From contig NC_014664.1 in the NCBI RefSeq assembly GCF_000166055.1, positions 2,945,501 to 3,009,500 of the forward strand: 64,000 nt of DNA. Reading direction: 5' to 3'. Below are positions 48,211 through 56,737 of the stretch, one piece after another (position 1 is the stretch's first letter; the number at the start of each line of letters is the position of its first letter). Under the pieces are notes generated by a model. That model was not told where the DNA came from and did no database searches. It saw nothing but the letters and a program-made list of their open reading frames with translations. Source of the stretch: Rhodomicrobium vannielii ATCC 17100. GTDB lineage: Bacteria > Pseudomonadota > Alphaproteobacteria > Rhizobiales > Rhodomicrobiaceae. Both the position numbers and the translations under genes were made by a program.

Positions 48211-48435
48211 ATGAAGACTTTAGCGCTTGCGGTCGCCGCTGTGTTCCTTCTCACCACGGCGGCTTCGTTCGATGCCGATGCGGCGAGCCGTAATCAGGGC
48301 CAGCATAGCCAGTCAGGCAAGAGCCATATGAGCAAGGCGAAAAACAAGGCCAGCCAGATGGGCAAGTCGAGCGACCGCCGCGCCAAGGCCCGCACAACCG
48401 GCCAGCGCACCGGTCAGTATGGCGGCCGCGGCTGA
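48211..48435 (+). CDS. small exported basic protein
   Basis: A 74-residue protein. Signal peptide about 1-25 (ending DADA). The mature part of about 49 residues is rich in Ser, Lys, Gln, Gly and Arg, with no Cys, so it is probably disordered and periplasmic or secreted. GAGG stands upstream of ATG 48211. A homologous-looking small gene lies 72 bases downstream. Unknown role. Confidence 0.65.
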   Translation: MKTLALAVAAVFLLTTAASFDADAASRNQGQHSQSGKSHMSKAKNKASQMGKSSDRRAKARTTGQRTGQYGGRG

Positions 48436-48450
48436 TCAACCCGGGCGACA

Positions 48451-48480
48451 GAGCTTCGGCGGCCATCCCGGCCGAAGCTC
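48451..48480. other. hairpin between the two small exported genes
   Basis: Ten-base arms GAGCTTCGGC and GCCGAAGCTC surround a ten-base loop. No T-run follows. It may be an attenuator or a stabiliser between the genes. Confidence 0.5.
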
Positions 48481-48507
48481 CCTTCATCTCAACAAGCGGG
48501 GAAGTTC

Positions 48508-48759
48508 ATGAAAATCATCGTCTTTGCGGCCATTCCTCTTTTCACCATCCTCGCCGCGTCCGGGTCGGCAACGGCTCAAACGGGTCAGGGCATCGACGCT
48601 CAAGCCCAGCGACAACTTTCCCGCTCGATGCAGAACAGGGCGAATCCCGTACGCGACCGCTCGCAGGCAGCGAAGCGGGCCAACCAGAAGCGCCAGCAGG
48701 CCCGTCTCAAAGCCCGCTCACAGCAAATGCGACGGGAACCGGCCAGCGGCACCCGGTAA
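48508..48759 (+). CDS. small exported Arg/Gln-rich protein
   Basis: An 83-residue protein with signal peptide about 1-23 (ending ATAQ). The mature part is highly basic and rich in Gln, Arg, Ala and Ser, with no Cys. A GGGGAAG ribosome site lies before ATG 48508. It is similar in make-up to the 74-residue gene just upstream and may share its transcript. Unknown role. Confidence 0.65.
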   Translation: MKIIVFAAIPLFTILAASGSATAQTGQGIDAQAQRQLSRSMQNRANPVRDRSQAAKRANQKRQQARLKARSQQMRREPASGTR

Positions 48760-48806
48760 CGCGCCTACTCTGACTTGAAGCGTCAGCGCACCGTCGCGCG
48801 CTGGCG

Positions 48807-49292
48807 CTAGATCCCCTTTCTAACCAGCGGCGCCCCGCCCATCTTCGTGGCCCTCGCCACGACGTCGAAAATGAAACTCAGCGCATCTTCGATGTCCCGG
48901 TCGAAATCCCTCGGGTACATTTCCGCAAGCGTTCGCGCCAACGCCCATTTCATCGCCGCGAAGTGCTCGGGCTGAACACCAACACACGCGTGGCGCAAAC
49001 CGAGATATTCGATCTCGGGAAGTGAGGCGCGCCCGGCTTCAGCGTCAACAGGCCAGAGCTGGCTCGACCGCGTCAAGGCGATGGTGCTGCGTAACATCGA
49101 GGTGAATTGCATCTGCTGCGCCGCGAAGTCGCCCTTGAATAGCGACGCTGCTTCGGGGACCGCCTCAAAAAATCGCTCATACATAAGAGACACGATTTCT
49201 GGCAGGTCACTTTCGATATTCGAGAAAAATTCTCGCAAGGCGGCTAACTGATTAGGCACTATCAACGGAAAACACCCCACTCGACACAGCAT
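48807..49292 (-). CDS. globin-fold haem protein
   Basis: A 161-residue single-domain globin. The E-helix region FKGDFAAQQMQFTSMLRS, the proximal His (His 101 in RHACVGVQPEHF) and the G/H helices FAAMKWALARTLAEM fit flavohaemoglobin-type globins without the reductase domain. It may bind or detoxify NO or oxygen, or act as a sensor. The start may be later than 49292, since the first 15 residues have no homologue that I know and the ribosome site is weak. Confidence 0.85.
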   Translation of the reverse strand: MLCRVGCFPLIVPNQLAALREFFSNIESDLPEIVSLMYERFFEAVPEAASLFKGDFAAQQMQFTSMLRSTIALTRSSQLWPVDAEAGRASLPEIEYLGLRHACVGVQPEHFAAMKWALARTLAEMYPRDFDRDIEDALSFIFDVVARATKMGGAPLVRKGI

Positions 49293-49379
49293 CTTACATC
49301 CGGCGTAAGAATAGGGAAAACACCGCGAACACGCAATTTGCCCATGAGGGAGAAATGAACGGCGCGCGAAAGCAAAGCC

Positions 49380-50714
49380 TCAGCCTTGGCTCAATCTCGC
49401 GCTGGCTTCGCGCCTGCCGATGAGGGGCAGTAAGTCTTTCAGCTCCGGCCCGCGTTCCAGCCCCGTCAGCGCCAACCGCAACGGATGGAAAAGCGCGCGG
49501 CCCTTAGCGCCCGTTGCCTGCTTCACAGCGTCGGTCCAGCTTTTCCAGGTGGTCTGGTCCCATGGCTCCGGCGGCAGCAGCGCGAGCGCCTTCTCGACAA
49601 GCGCCGCGTCTTCGATCGCGGGCGTGATCGGCCCATTCGCCACGCGCCACCACAGATCGACATCGGCGAACACTTCGAGATTGGCGCGCACCGCAAGCCA
49701 GAACGCCTCGCCGCCATCGATACCGCGCGCCGCCAGCCGCTCCGCCACCGCCTCATAAGGCGTCGCGTGCAGAAGTTTCGCGTTGAGGCCCGCGAGTTCG
49801 GCGGGGTCGAAGCGGGCGGGCGCGCGCGAAATCTTCGCGAGATCGAACAGCGATGCCAGCGCGTCGAGGCTTTCCTGGGGGTGCAACGCCTCCGAGGTGC
49901 CGATGAGCGCGGCATGCGTCATCACCGCGAGCGGCTCGAAGCCATCCTCGCGGAGCCCGGCGATGGACAGCGAGCCGATGCGCTTCGACAGGGCCTCGCC
50001 CTGCGCGCCGATGAGCAGATTGTTATGCGCGAAACGCGGGACGGCAGCGCCCAGCGCCTCGAAAAGCTGAATTTGAACGGCGGTATTGGTGACGTGGTCC
50101 TCGCCGCGAATGATGTGCGTGACGCCGGTGTCGGCGTCGTCGGCGACGCTCGTGAAGGTGTAAAGCGGAGTGCCGTCCTCACGGATGAGCACGGGATCGG
50201 AGATGGTGCCCGCGTCGATTTCCTGCGGCCCGCGAATGAGGTCGTCCCACGCGGTCGGCCGCTGGTCCAGCTTGAAGCGCCAGTGCGGCCTACGCCCGGC
50301 GGCCTCCAGTTGGGCGCGCTCGGCGTCGGTCAGGTTCAGCGCCGCGCGGTCGTAAACCGGAGGCTTGCCGCGCGCCATCTGCAGCTTGCGCCGCCGCTCA
50401 AGCTCCGCCGCCGTCTCGTAGGCCGGATAGAGCCGCCCCGCCTGTTTCAGCTTTTCCGCCGTCTCGGCGTAGAAGGCGAAGCGCTCCGACTGGCGAAACT
50501 CCTCGTCCCACGAAAGCCCGAGCCAGCGCAGGTCCTCGCGGATGCCGTCGACATATTCTTCCTTCGAGCGCTCAAGGTCCGTGTCGTCGAAGCGCAGCAC
50601 GAACACGCCGCCCGCGGCTCGCGCGAACAGCCAGTTGAACACGGCGGAGCGGATGTTGCCGATGTGAAGCCGGCCCGTGGGGCTCGGCGCGAAGCGGACT
50701 TTGACCTGTGTCAC
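49380..50714 (-). CDS. gltX: glutamyl-tRNA synthetase (second-type, GluRS2-like)
   Basis: A 444-residue class I synthetase. The HIGH-type motif is HIGN at 17-20 in [14 protein letters not shown]. The KMSKS counterpart is ALSKR in [11 protein letters not shown]. The start is GTG at 50714, which overlaps the nadE stop by four bases (GTGA); the frame is open far upstream within nadE, but that part is antisense-like shadow. It is the shorter type, of which alphaproteobacteria often have two copies. It may charge tRNA-Glu and/or tRNA-Gln before amidation. Confidence 0.93.
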   Translation of the reverse strand: MTQVKVRFAPSPTGRLHIGNIRSAVFNWLFARAAGGVFVLRFDDTDLERSKEEYVDGIREDLRWLGLSWDEEFRQSERFAFYAETAEKLKQAGRLYPAYETAAELERRRKLQMARGKPPVYDRAALNLTDAERAQLEAAGRRPHWRFKLDQRPTAWDDLIRGPQEIDAGTISDPVLIREDGTPLYTFTSVADDADTGVTHIIRGEDHVTNTAVQIQLFEALGAAVPRFAHNNLLIGAQGEALSKRIGSLSIAGLREDGFEPLAVMTHAALIGTSEALHPQESLDALASLFDLAKISRAPARFDPAELAGLNAKLLHATPYEAVAERLAARGIDGGEAFWLAVRANLEVFADVDLWWRVANGPITPAIEDAALVEKALALLPPEPWDQTTWKSWTDAVKQATGAKGRALFHPLRLALTGLERGPELKDLLPLIGRREASARLSQG

Positions 50715-52375
50715 GGAAGTTGCTCGCGGAAGCGATTGACGATCGGATAGCGGCGGTCGCGCCCGAAATTGCGCTCGGTGATCTTCACGCCGGGGGCCGC
50801 CTGCCGCCGCTTGTACTCCGAAAGATAGAGCAGGCGCTCTACCTTTTTCACGGTTTCCGGTGCATGCCCGCGCGCAACGACGGCGGATAACGGTTCCTCG
50901 CGGTCCACGAGGCTTTCGAGGATGTCGTCCAGCACATCGTAAGGCGGCAGCGAATCCTGATCGGTCTGGTTCTCGCGAAGCTCGGCGGTCGGCGCTTTGG
51001 TGATGATGTTGTCCGGGATGACGACGCCGCCCGGCCCGAGGCAGCCCTTCGGCACGTGCTCGTTGCGGAAGCGCGACAGCGCGAAGACCTGCGTCTTGTA
51101 TAGATCTTTGATCGGGTTGAAACCGCCATTCATGTCGCCGTAAAGCGTTGCGTAGCCCGCCGACACCTCGGACTTGTTGCCCGTGGTCACGACCATACCG
51201 CCGAACTTGTTCGACACGGCCATCAGCGTCGTACCGCGAATGCGCGATTGCAGGTTTTCCTCGGCGAGGCCCGGTTCCGCGCCCTTGAACAGCGGTGCGA
51301 GCATGCCGCCGAACGCCTCGACCGCCGTGTGGATCGGCACGATGTCGTAGCGTACGCCGAGCGCTTCCGCGCAAGCCGCCGCGTCGTCAAGCGAGGCGTT
51401 CGACGTGTAGCGGTAAGGCAGCATGATGCAATGCACGCGCGCCGCGCCGAGCGCATCCGTCGCCATCGCGGCGCATATCGCGCTGTCGATACCGCCCGAA
51501 AGGCCGAGCACCACGCCCGGGAAGCGGTTTTTCTCGACATAATCGCGCAGTCCGATGACGCAAGCGAGGTAGGCCGCCTCGCGCCCTTCCTCGACGCGCG
51601 CACTCGGACCCTCGACACATGCCCAGCCGCCAGCGTCGCGCCGCCATTCGGTGATCGCCAGCGCCGTTTCCCACGCCGGAAGCTGCGCCGCGAGCGCGCC
51701 GTCGCGGTTGAGCGCGAAGGATGCGCCGTCGAACACAAGTTCGTCCTGTCCGCCGAACTGATTGATATAGAGCAACGGCAGACCGGTTTCGGCTACCCGC
51801 GCGCGGGCCACGTCGAGACGTTGCGTGCGCTTCTTCAGCGTGAAGGGCGATCCGTTCGGCGAGATCAGAAGCTCCGCGCCGCGCGCCGCAAGCGATCCCA
51901 CGACGGCGGGCGTCCAGATATCCTCGCAGATCGGCAGGCCGAGACGGAGCCCGGCGAAATCCACCGGCTCCGGCAGCGGGCCGGGCGCGAAGACGCGCTT
52001 CTCGTCAAACACGCTGTAATTCGGCAGGTCCACCTTGTAGCGCAGCGCTTGGATGCGCCCGCCCGCGAGCAACGCGACCGCGTTGTAAGCCTTGCCATCT
52101 TCGCCCCACGGCGTGCCGATGAGCAGCGCGGGGCCGCCGTCCGCCGTCGTGGCTGCAAGCGCGCGCGTCGCCTCCATGCAAGCCGCCACAAAGGCGGGCT
52201 TGAGGATCAAGTCTTCCGGCGGATAGCCCGCGATGAACAGCTCGGTGAAAACAACCAGATCGGCCGCCAAGGCGCGCGCATCATCCCGCGCCGCGCGGGC
52301 CAGCGCGACATTTCCGGCGAGGTCGCCCAAAACGGGGTTGAGCTGAGCGCAGGCGATGCGGAAGGATGCGGTCAT
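50711..52375 (-). CDS. nadE: glutamine-dependent NAD+ synthetase
   Basis: A 554-residue fusion of a glutaminase (nitrilase fold) and an NAD synthetase that makes NAD from deamido-NAD. N-terminal triad: E in [16 protein letters not shown] in [14 protein letters not shown], and C in [13 protein letters not shown]-terminal PP-loop: [23 protein letters not shown] at 52375 begins [13 protein letters not shown], as in homologues; the earlier frame to 52438 lies in the promoter repeat region. It is translationally coupled to gltX. Its promoter region carries the repeats at 52423-52488. Confidence 0.95.
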   Translation of the reverse strand: MTASFRIACAQLNPVLGDLAGNVALARAARDDARALAADLVVFTELFIAGYPPEDLILKPAFVAACMEATRALAATTADGGPALLIGTPWGEDGKAYNAVALLAGGRIQALRYKVDLPNYSVFDEKRVFAPGPLPEPVDFAGLRLGLPICEDIWTPAVVGSLAARGAELLISPNGSPFTLKKRTQRLDVARARVAETGLPLLYINQFGGQDELVFDGASFALNRDGALAAQLPAWETALAITEWRRDAGGWACVEGPSARVEEGREAAYLACVIGLRDYVEKNRFPGVVLGLSGGIDSAICAAMATDALGAARVHCIMLPYRYTSNASLDDAAACAEALGVRYDIVPIHTAVEAFGGMLAPLFKGAEPGLAEENLQSRIRGTTLMAVSNKFGGMVVTTGNKSEVSAGYATLYGDMNGGFNPIKDLYKTQVFALSRFRNEHVPKGCLGPGGVVIPDNIITKAPTAELRENQTDQDSLPPYDVLDDILESLVDREEPLSAVVARGHAPETVKKVERLLYLSEYKRRQAAPGVKITERNFGRDRRYPIVNRFREQLP

Positions 52376-52670
52376 GGCGCGAAGGTCTCCGATTCCCGCC
52401 GACGAACAGAACGGCGAGACGTGTGCAGGGTGCACCACAAATTACGTCACGTTGCACGATTTTACGTCGGATTACGTCAGACTTGCACACTAATTCAAGA
52501 GCCGAATGCCGTCACTGCGCCTCGGTCCGGCAGATCGCCGTCGCCAAGGGCGAAGAGGCGCTTCAACACGCGACCACAGAATTTCGCCGGTCGGCGACGC
52601 CGAGCGATTGCCTAAACAGGCGCGATTTGTTATCTGCAGTGCTGATACGTTCGCATTTGGCGTGTCGCAT
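52376..52670. other. gap between nadE and tRNA-Thr
   Basis: A 295-base stretch upstream of nadE (minus) and of the tRNA (plus). It holds the nadE promoter array (52423-52488) and presumably the tRNA promoter. No gene is seen. Confidence 0.55.
52423..52488. promoter_or_regulatory. TTACGTC repeat array upstream of nadE
   Basis: TTACGTC occurs at 52442-52448, 52462-52468 and 52472-52478, spaced 20 and 10 bases apart. ATTACGTCA plus a following TTGCAC occurs twice (52441-52457 and 52471-52488). GTGCA-GGG-TGCAC is an inverted repeat at 52423-52435. Equal spacing on one helix face suggests cooperative binding of a regulator of nadE. Confidence 0.5.
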
Positions 52671-52745
52671 GCCGGCTTAGCACAGTGGTAGTGCAGCGGT
52701 TTTGTAAACCGAAGGTCGGGGGTTCAAATCCCTCAGCCGGCACCA
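52671..52745 (+). tRNA. tRNA-Thr (anticodon TGT), CCA encoded
   Basis: The acceptor arms GCCGGCT and AGCCGGC pair, followed by discriminator A and an encoded CCA. The D stem is GCAC/GTGC, the anticodon loop TTTGTAA carries TGT, and the T-arm contains GGTTCAAATC. The anticodon stem has one mismatch at its outer pair (G-A). The sequence is typical of alphaproteobacterial tRNA-Thr reading ACA and other ACN codons. Length without CCA is 72 bases. Confidence 0.97.
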
Positions 52746-52853
52746 AAAACTTAAAGTGGTTCCTCCCCGCGCCTGACATTCATTCGACTATTCGCGGTCC
52801 CGTTCCCAGGTTCTGCTATTCCGATCCTATGCAATGGCCATGTACCGAACTAC

Positions 52854-53828
52854 TCATGATGATGTGCCTGAGGGATTGGCGATCCGCTGCAAGAGCGAGC
52901 TCTCCCATTGGAAAGGCGCCCACTTCTTCAGCGTTCCGTTCTCGATGAAGACGGTTGCGGTTCGGCCCGACACGAGCTTGTCGCGGTCGGCCGCGTTGTC
53001 GAGCGCGATGCGGACGGGCACGCGCATCGCGAGCCGCACCCATGAAAATGTCGGGTTGACGTTGGGCAGAAGCTTCGAGCCGGCACTACGCTCGCGATCT
53101 TCCACGCCCGCCGCGATGCTTTCTACGCGGCCCATCAGTTCCGCGCTTTCTCCCATCAACCGGACGCGCGCCCTGTCGCCCACATGGATGCGGCCGAGCT
53201 TCGTTTCCTCGAAATAGCCTTCCACGCGCAGGCTGTCTTCGTCGAGCAGCGCGAATACGCCCTGACCGGTGGCGACGTAAGCGCCCGGCAACAGCGACAC
53301 ATTCACCACGCGCCCATTGACCGGCGCGCGCACGGTGGAGCGTTCGAGGTTGAGCTTCGCGACGGCCTTGTCCGCGATAGCCTGATCGTAGGCGGCTTTC
53401 GCGGTGAGCTTGGCTTCGAACGCTGCTTCGACCTTCTGCCTGGAGACGGCGATTTCGGTCATATTGCGATAACGGTCATAGTCGCTTGACGCCAGGTCGA
53501 GCGCTGCCTTTCGGCCTTCCAGCACCGCGTCAGCCTGCGCCAGCGCCAGCCGGAACCGCTCCGGATCGATGCGGAAGAGCACATCGCCGCGCTTGACGCG
53601 CTTGTTGTCTGTGACGAGCACTTCCGTCACAAGGCCGGGCACATCCGGCGCGACGGCAACGACATCTGCGCGAACGCGCCCGTCGCGCGTCCAAGGCGCG
53701 TCGATGTAGTAATACCAGAGCGAGGCTCCGATCAGCAGCGCCGCGCCCGTCATCGCAAGGGTCACGAGAAAGCGCAGCAGAAAGGGAGCGGACGTCTTCG
53801 GCGGCGTGGTTTTTGCGGGTGTTGTCAT
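52854..53828 (-). CDS. HlyD/AaeA-type periplasmic adaptor
   Basis: A 324-residue membrane fusion protein with one N-terminal membrane helix (about 16-38). Lipoyl half-motifs are VRADVVAVAPDVPGLVTEVL and VRAPVNGRVVNVSLLPGAYV, with a helical hairpin of Ala, Lys and Gln between. It fits the AaeA subclass, which works with a FUSC (AaeB) inner-membrane pump. ATG 53828 overlaps the DUF1656 stop by four bases (ATGA), so the operon is tightly coupled. The frame to 53945 is open but overlaps the upstream gene. Confidence 0.9.
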   Translation of the reverse strand: MTTPAKTTPPKTSAPFLLRFLVTLAMTGAALLIGASLWYYYIDAPWTRDGRVRADVVAVAPDVPGLVTEVLVTDNKRVKRGDVLFRIDPERFRLALAQADAVLEGRKAALDLASSDYDRYRNMTEIAVSRQKVEAAFEAKLTAKAAYDQAIADKAVAKLNLERSTVRAPVNGRVVNVSLLPGAYVATGQGVFALLDEDSLRVEGYFEETKLGRIHVGDRARVRLMGESAELMGRVESIAAGVEDRERSAGSKLLPNVNPTFSWVRLAMRVPVRIALDNAADRDKLVSGRTATVFIENGTLKKWAPFQWESSLLQRIANPSGTSS

Positions 53829-54040
53829 GATCCGGGTAACAGGCTCGTTTCGAGCGCGACGACCGCGCCCAGCACAATGAAATAGAGGGAGATGTCGAAC
53901 AACGCGCGGTGCCACGCATAGCGGTAGAGGCCAAGGCGTTGGCATAAGCTGCGCAACATCGCGGTGACGGCGTAGGCGATCAGCATCCAGAGGAGGAGCG
54001 CCGGCACGAACACGCCGTAGATGTCGAGTTCGCCGATCAT
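53825..54040 (-). CDS. DUF1656 small membrane protein
   Basis: A 71-residue protein with two membrane helices (LDIYGVFVPALLLWMLIAYA and DISLYFIVLGAVVALE). DUF1656 proteins are a normal part of AaeB-type efflux operons, similar to E. coli AaeX. It has 4-base ATGA overlaps with both flanking genes (54037-54040 and 53825-53828). Role: probably an accessory subunit of the pump. Confidence 0.9.
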   Translation of the reverse strand: MIGELDIYGVFVPALLLWMLIAYAVTAMLRSLCQRLGLYRYAWHRALFDISLYFIVLGAVVALETSLLPGS

Positions 54041-56070
54041 GCCGCCACCGCGTTGTCGACGCGGATTAGCCGAGGGTCGGGCGCGGCGGGGAAAAGAGCG
54101 CGACGAATCCCCGCCAGGCCGAGCGTCGCATGCTGCGTGGCGCTCGTCTCCGGCTCGCGCACGGAAACGGCGAGCGCGGCGTCAATGCTTTCGAGAAGCG
54201 CCGCAGATGGCTCATCGTCGCCGCTGCGGACGTGCCGCGCGACTTCGGCCAGCGTATGGTTGATGGCAAGCCGCGCGGGCTTCGACACCTGCCGCCGCAC
54301 GCGGCGCAGCTCCACGATGTTGATGCCGATGCGCACCTCACGCAGCAGCGTGGCCGAAAGTGCGGACTTGTCGGGCGGCTGCTTGGAGAGCCGCGTCGCC
54401 ATCAGCGAAACGCGGTCAAGCATGAGCGCTGCGAGTTCCAGGCCGCTTTCGCTGCCGCGCCCGCTCGCCGCCAGCACCAGGCTCGCGCGATTTTGCGCGT
54501 GGAGCCGCTTCGTCGCCCATCCGGAATCGAGCGAGCGGAAGACGGCGATGGACGCAGTCGCGATCCACACCCCCGCTACGAGCGCCAGCCCCGAATTTGC
54601 AAAGGCCGGGAAATCCGCCGAGTAGTGATCCTGAATAGCCAGCGCCATGGCCCCGTTGACGGCGGTTCCGAGGCCGATGGCGGCGGTCGCCGGGTTCGTC
54701 ATGAGAAGGCCGCTGAAGATGAGGCCGGGTGCGAGCGCCAGCGCAACCATCTCGAACGAAATCGCGCGAGGCATGAGCGCGAACTGGTGGAACAAGGCGC
54801 CGGTTACGCCCAGGATGGCGGCTGTGGCGAAGCCTATCATCGCGGGTACCGGATCGTCCTGAGTCGCGAAGAAGCAGCACGCAACGGAAGCCAGCATCGC
54901 CGCAGCAGACCCGTCCTGCCACCCGGTCGCGATCCACACCGCGCACACCATGACGATGGCGATGAATGCGCCGAACGCGGAAAACACAGCCATCATGTGA
55001 TCGCGATGGCGCACCTCTCTGGCCTTCGCCGTGTATTCGAAGGCACACGGCGCTGCAAGCAGGCCGCCTGTTTCGATATTCGCGCGAAGATGGCGGATGT
55101 CCTGCTTGAGGTTCACGAGTTCGCGCAGCCGCACAACCAACCCCGCAACGAGGAGGTCGCGCCAAAGATCGCCCTCGCGCAGGCTGTGTTCGAACGCGTC
55201 GAGGCGTGCCAGCAGGATCGCCGCGTCCTCCGGGGCGGCGGTGTCGGCCTGGAACCAGTCGGCCACATCGTCGAGGATTGGCTGGAGAGTGGCCGCTGCG
55301 TCGGTTCCCTCGATCGCCTTCAGCCGGTCGGACACGGAGGTAAGCAGCGGCAGCAGCATCAGCATATGCTGACGCAGCAGGGCGAGCGCTTGCTCTGAAA
55401 CAGGAAGGCTTGTGGCCTCGCGAGGAAGTTGCGCGGCGAGCGCTTCCAGCGCGATGGCGTCGGACGCCAGACGAAGGCGCCCCGCCCGCGTATCCATTAC
55501 CGCTCGCGGCTCCCGGCGCAACACTTCGCGCGTCCAGGCTCTTGCGGACTTGAGCCAGGCACCGAGTTGCACGGCAAAAACCGGCGCGGCGGATCGGGGC
55601 AGCACCAGGCCCGACACAAGCGCCGCGCACAGGATGCCGAGAGTGATTTCCTCGGTCCGCGACACGGCCGCATCAAAGATGCCCGCCGGGTCATCCACCG
55701 CCGGAAAACCGATCAGCGCAACAGTGTAACCCGCGAGCATGGCAGTGTAGCTTCGCGCCGTGCGGTCCAGCATCGAGATGTAGAGACAGACCGCAACCCA
55801 GAGTGCGATGGCAAGCACGGCCAGTTCAGGCGAGTTAACGACGTTCGGCAGGATGGCAACCGCCGCCGCGGCACCAACGGCCGTGCCGACCGCACGGTAG
55901 AGCGCCTTCGATTGCGTCGCACCGTCGAAAGCCTGGCTCGTGATGTAGACGGTGGCGAGCGCCCAGTAGGGACGCGTGAGTCCGGCCCACATCGAGATGT
56001 ACAGCGCGAGAAGTCCGGCGGACAAAACCTTGAGTGAAAACACCCACGCGCGGAAATCGGGAAGAGTCAC
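54037..56070 (-). CDS. FUSC/AaeB-type inner-membrane efflux protein
   Basis: A 677-residue membrane protein of the FUSC (fusaric acid resistance/AaeB) family. N-terminal and C-terminal halves each carry about six hydrophobic segments around a long soluble middle (about 165-345). AaeB exports p-hydroxybenzoic and other aromatic acids. It overlaps the MarR gene by four bases (56067-56070) and DUF1656 by four. The FUSC-DUF1656-HlyD set makes a complete inner-membrane export unit under the MarR regulator. Aromatic acids are the likely substrate, by analogy only. Confidence 0.9.
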   Translation of the reverse strand: MTLPDFRAWVFSLKVLSAGLLALYISMWAGLTRPYWALATVYITSQAFDGATQSKALYRAVGTAVGAAAAVAILPNVVNSPELAVLAIALWVAVCLYISMLDRTARSYTAMLAGYTVALIGFPAVDDPAGIFDAAVSRTEEITLGILCAALVSGLVLPRSAAPVFAVQLGAWLKSARAWTREVLRREPRAVMDTRAGRLRLASDAIALEALAAQLPREATSLPVSEQALALLRQHMLMLLPLLTSVSDRLKAIEGTDAAATLQPILDDVADWFQADTAAPEDAAILLARLDAFEHSLREGDLWRDLLVAGLVVRLRELVNLKQDIRHLRANIETGGLLAAPCAFEYTAKAREVRHRDHMMAVFSAFGAFIAIVMVCAVWIATGWQDGSAAAMLASVACCFFATQDDPVPAMIGFATAAILGVTGALFHQFALMPRAISFEMVALALAPGLIFSGLLMTNPATAAIGLGTAVNGAMALAIQDHYSADFPAFANSGLALVAGVWIATASIAVFRSLDSGWATKRLHAQNRASLVLAASGRGSESGLELAALMLDRVSLMATRLSKQPPDKSALSATLLREVRIGINIVELRRVRRQVSKPARLAINHTLAEVARHVRSGDDEPSAALLESIDAALAVSVREPETSATQHATLGLAGIRRALFPAAPDPRLIRVDNAVAA

Positions 56071-56561
56071 TCGCTCCCTCCGGTCCCATCGCTTCGCGCA
56101 TCGGTGAAATTGCGCATGGCGGCGAAGACGCGAAGCGCCGCTTCGAGGTCTCGTGGATCGACGCCGGCAAGCGACTCGTTCCGCAGTCTTTCCAATTCCA
56201 TCTGGATTTCGGCGACGAGATCTTTGCCCGCCCCAGAGAGGGTGACAAGTTTCGCGCGCCGGTCGTCCGGGTTTTCGCGCCGCTCGATCCGCCCCTGCTT
56301 TTCGAGTTGATCGAGCAGTCGCACGAGCGTCGGCCCCTCAATGCCGATTTCGCGCGCAAGTTCGATCTGGGTCACGGCGCTGCCGAGGCTGTCGATGACA
56401 ATAACCACGAGCGCGGTGGCGTGCGAGAGGTCGCGGCTTTTCATGGTCGCGTCGGCAAGCGTTTTCCAGCGGCGAGACGCGAGGATGAGCGAGCGCGTGA
56501 ACGACGCCCGAAGTGCGCGAATGGACTCGTCCGGAGGCATATCGCTCCCATATTGCTGCAT
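56067..56561 (-). CDS. MarR-family regulator of the FUSC efflux operon
   Basis: A 164-residue MarR regulator. The winged helix-turn-helix is seen in VTQIELAREIGIEGPTLVRL, then LEKQGRIERRENPDDRRAK. It is the first gene of the operon, with a 14-base palindrome a few bases upstream of its start. MarR proteins of this kind release DNA when they bind phenolic compounds, which fits an aromatic-acid pump. Confidence 0.92.
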   Translation of the reverse strand: MQQYGSDMPPDESIRALRASFTRSLILASRRWKTLADATMKSRDLSHATALVVIVIDSLGSAVTQIELAREIGIEGPTLVRLLDQLEKQGRIERRENPDDRRAKLVTLSGAGKDLVAEIQMELERLRNESLAGVDPRDLEAALRVFAAMRNFTDARSDGTGGSE

Positions 56562-56569
56562 GGCTATTA

Positions 56570-56583
56570 ATTAGTATGCTAAT
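56570..56583. promoter_or_regulatory. MarR operator ATTAG-TATG-CTAAT
   Basis: A perfect five-base-arm palindrome with four central bases. It lies eight bases upstream of the MarR start, in the divergent gap shared with the Kunitz gene. It may control both directions. Confidence 0.6.
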
Positions 56584-56737
56584 GATCGCGATGCAAGACC
56601 GTTGTGCTGTGTGGAATATGCGCGTGAACGGATGCCTGCGTTGTTGGGCCACATGGACGCCGGGGCTCTCGGGGCTTCTGACAACGGTCAGCCGAACGGA
56701 ACGCTGCCTGCTCCTGCCGGGCGGAAAGGGATCTCCG

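Noticed and set aside
50715-51374. Upstream extension of the gltX frame by 220 codons
   Set aside because: It lies inside nadE in another frame, has no family features, and the natural GTG start is set by the GTGA overlap and by homologues.
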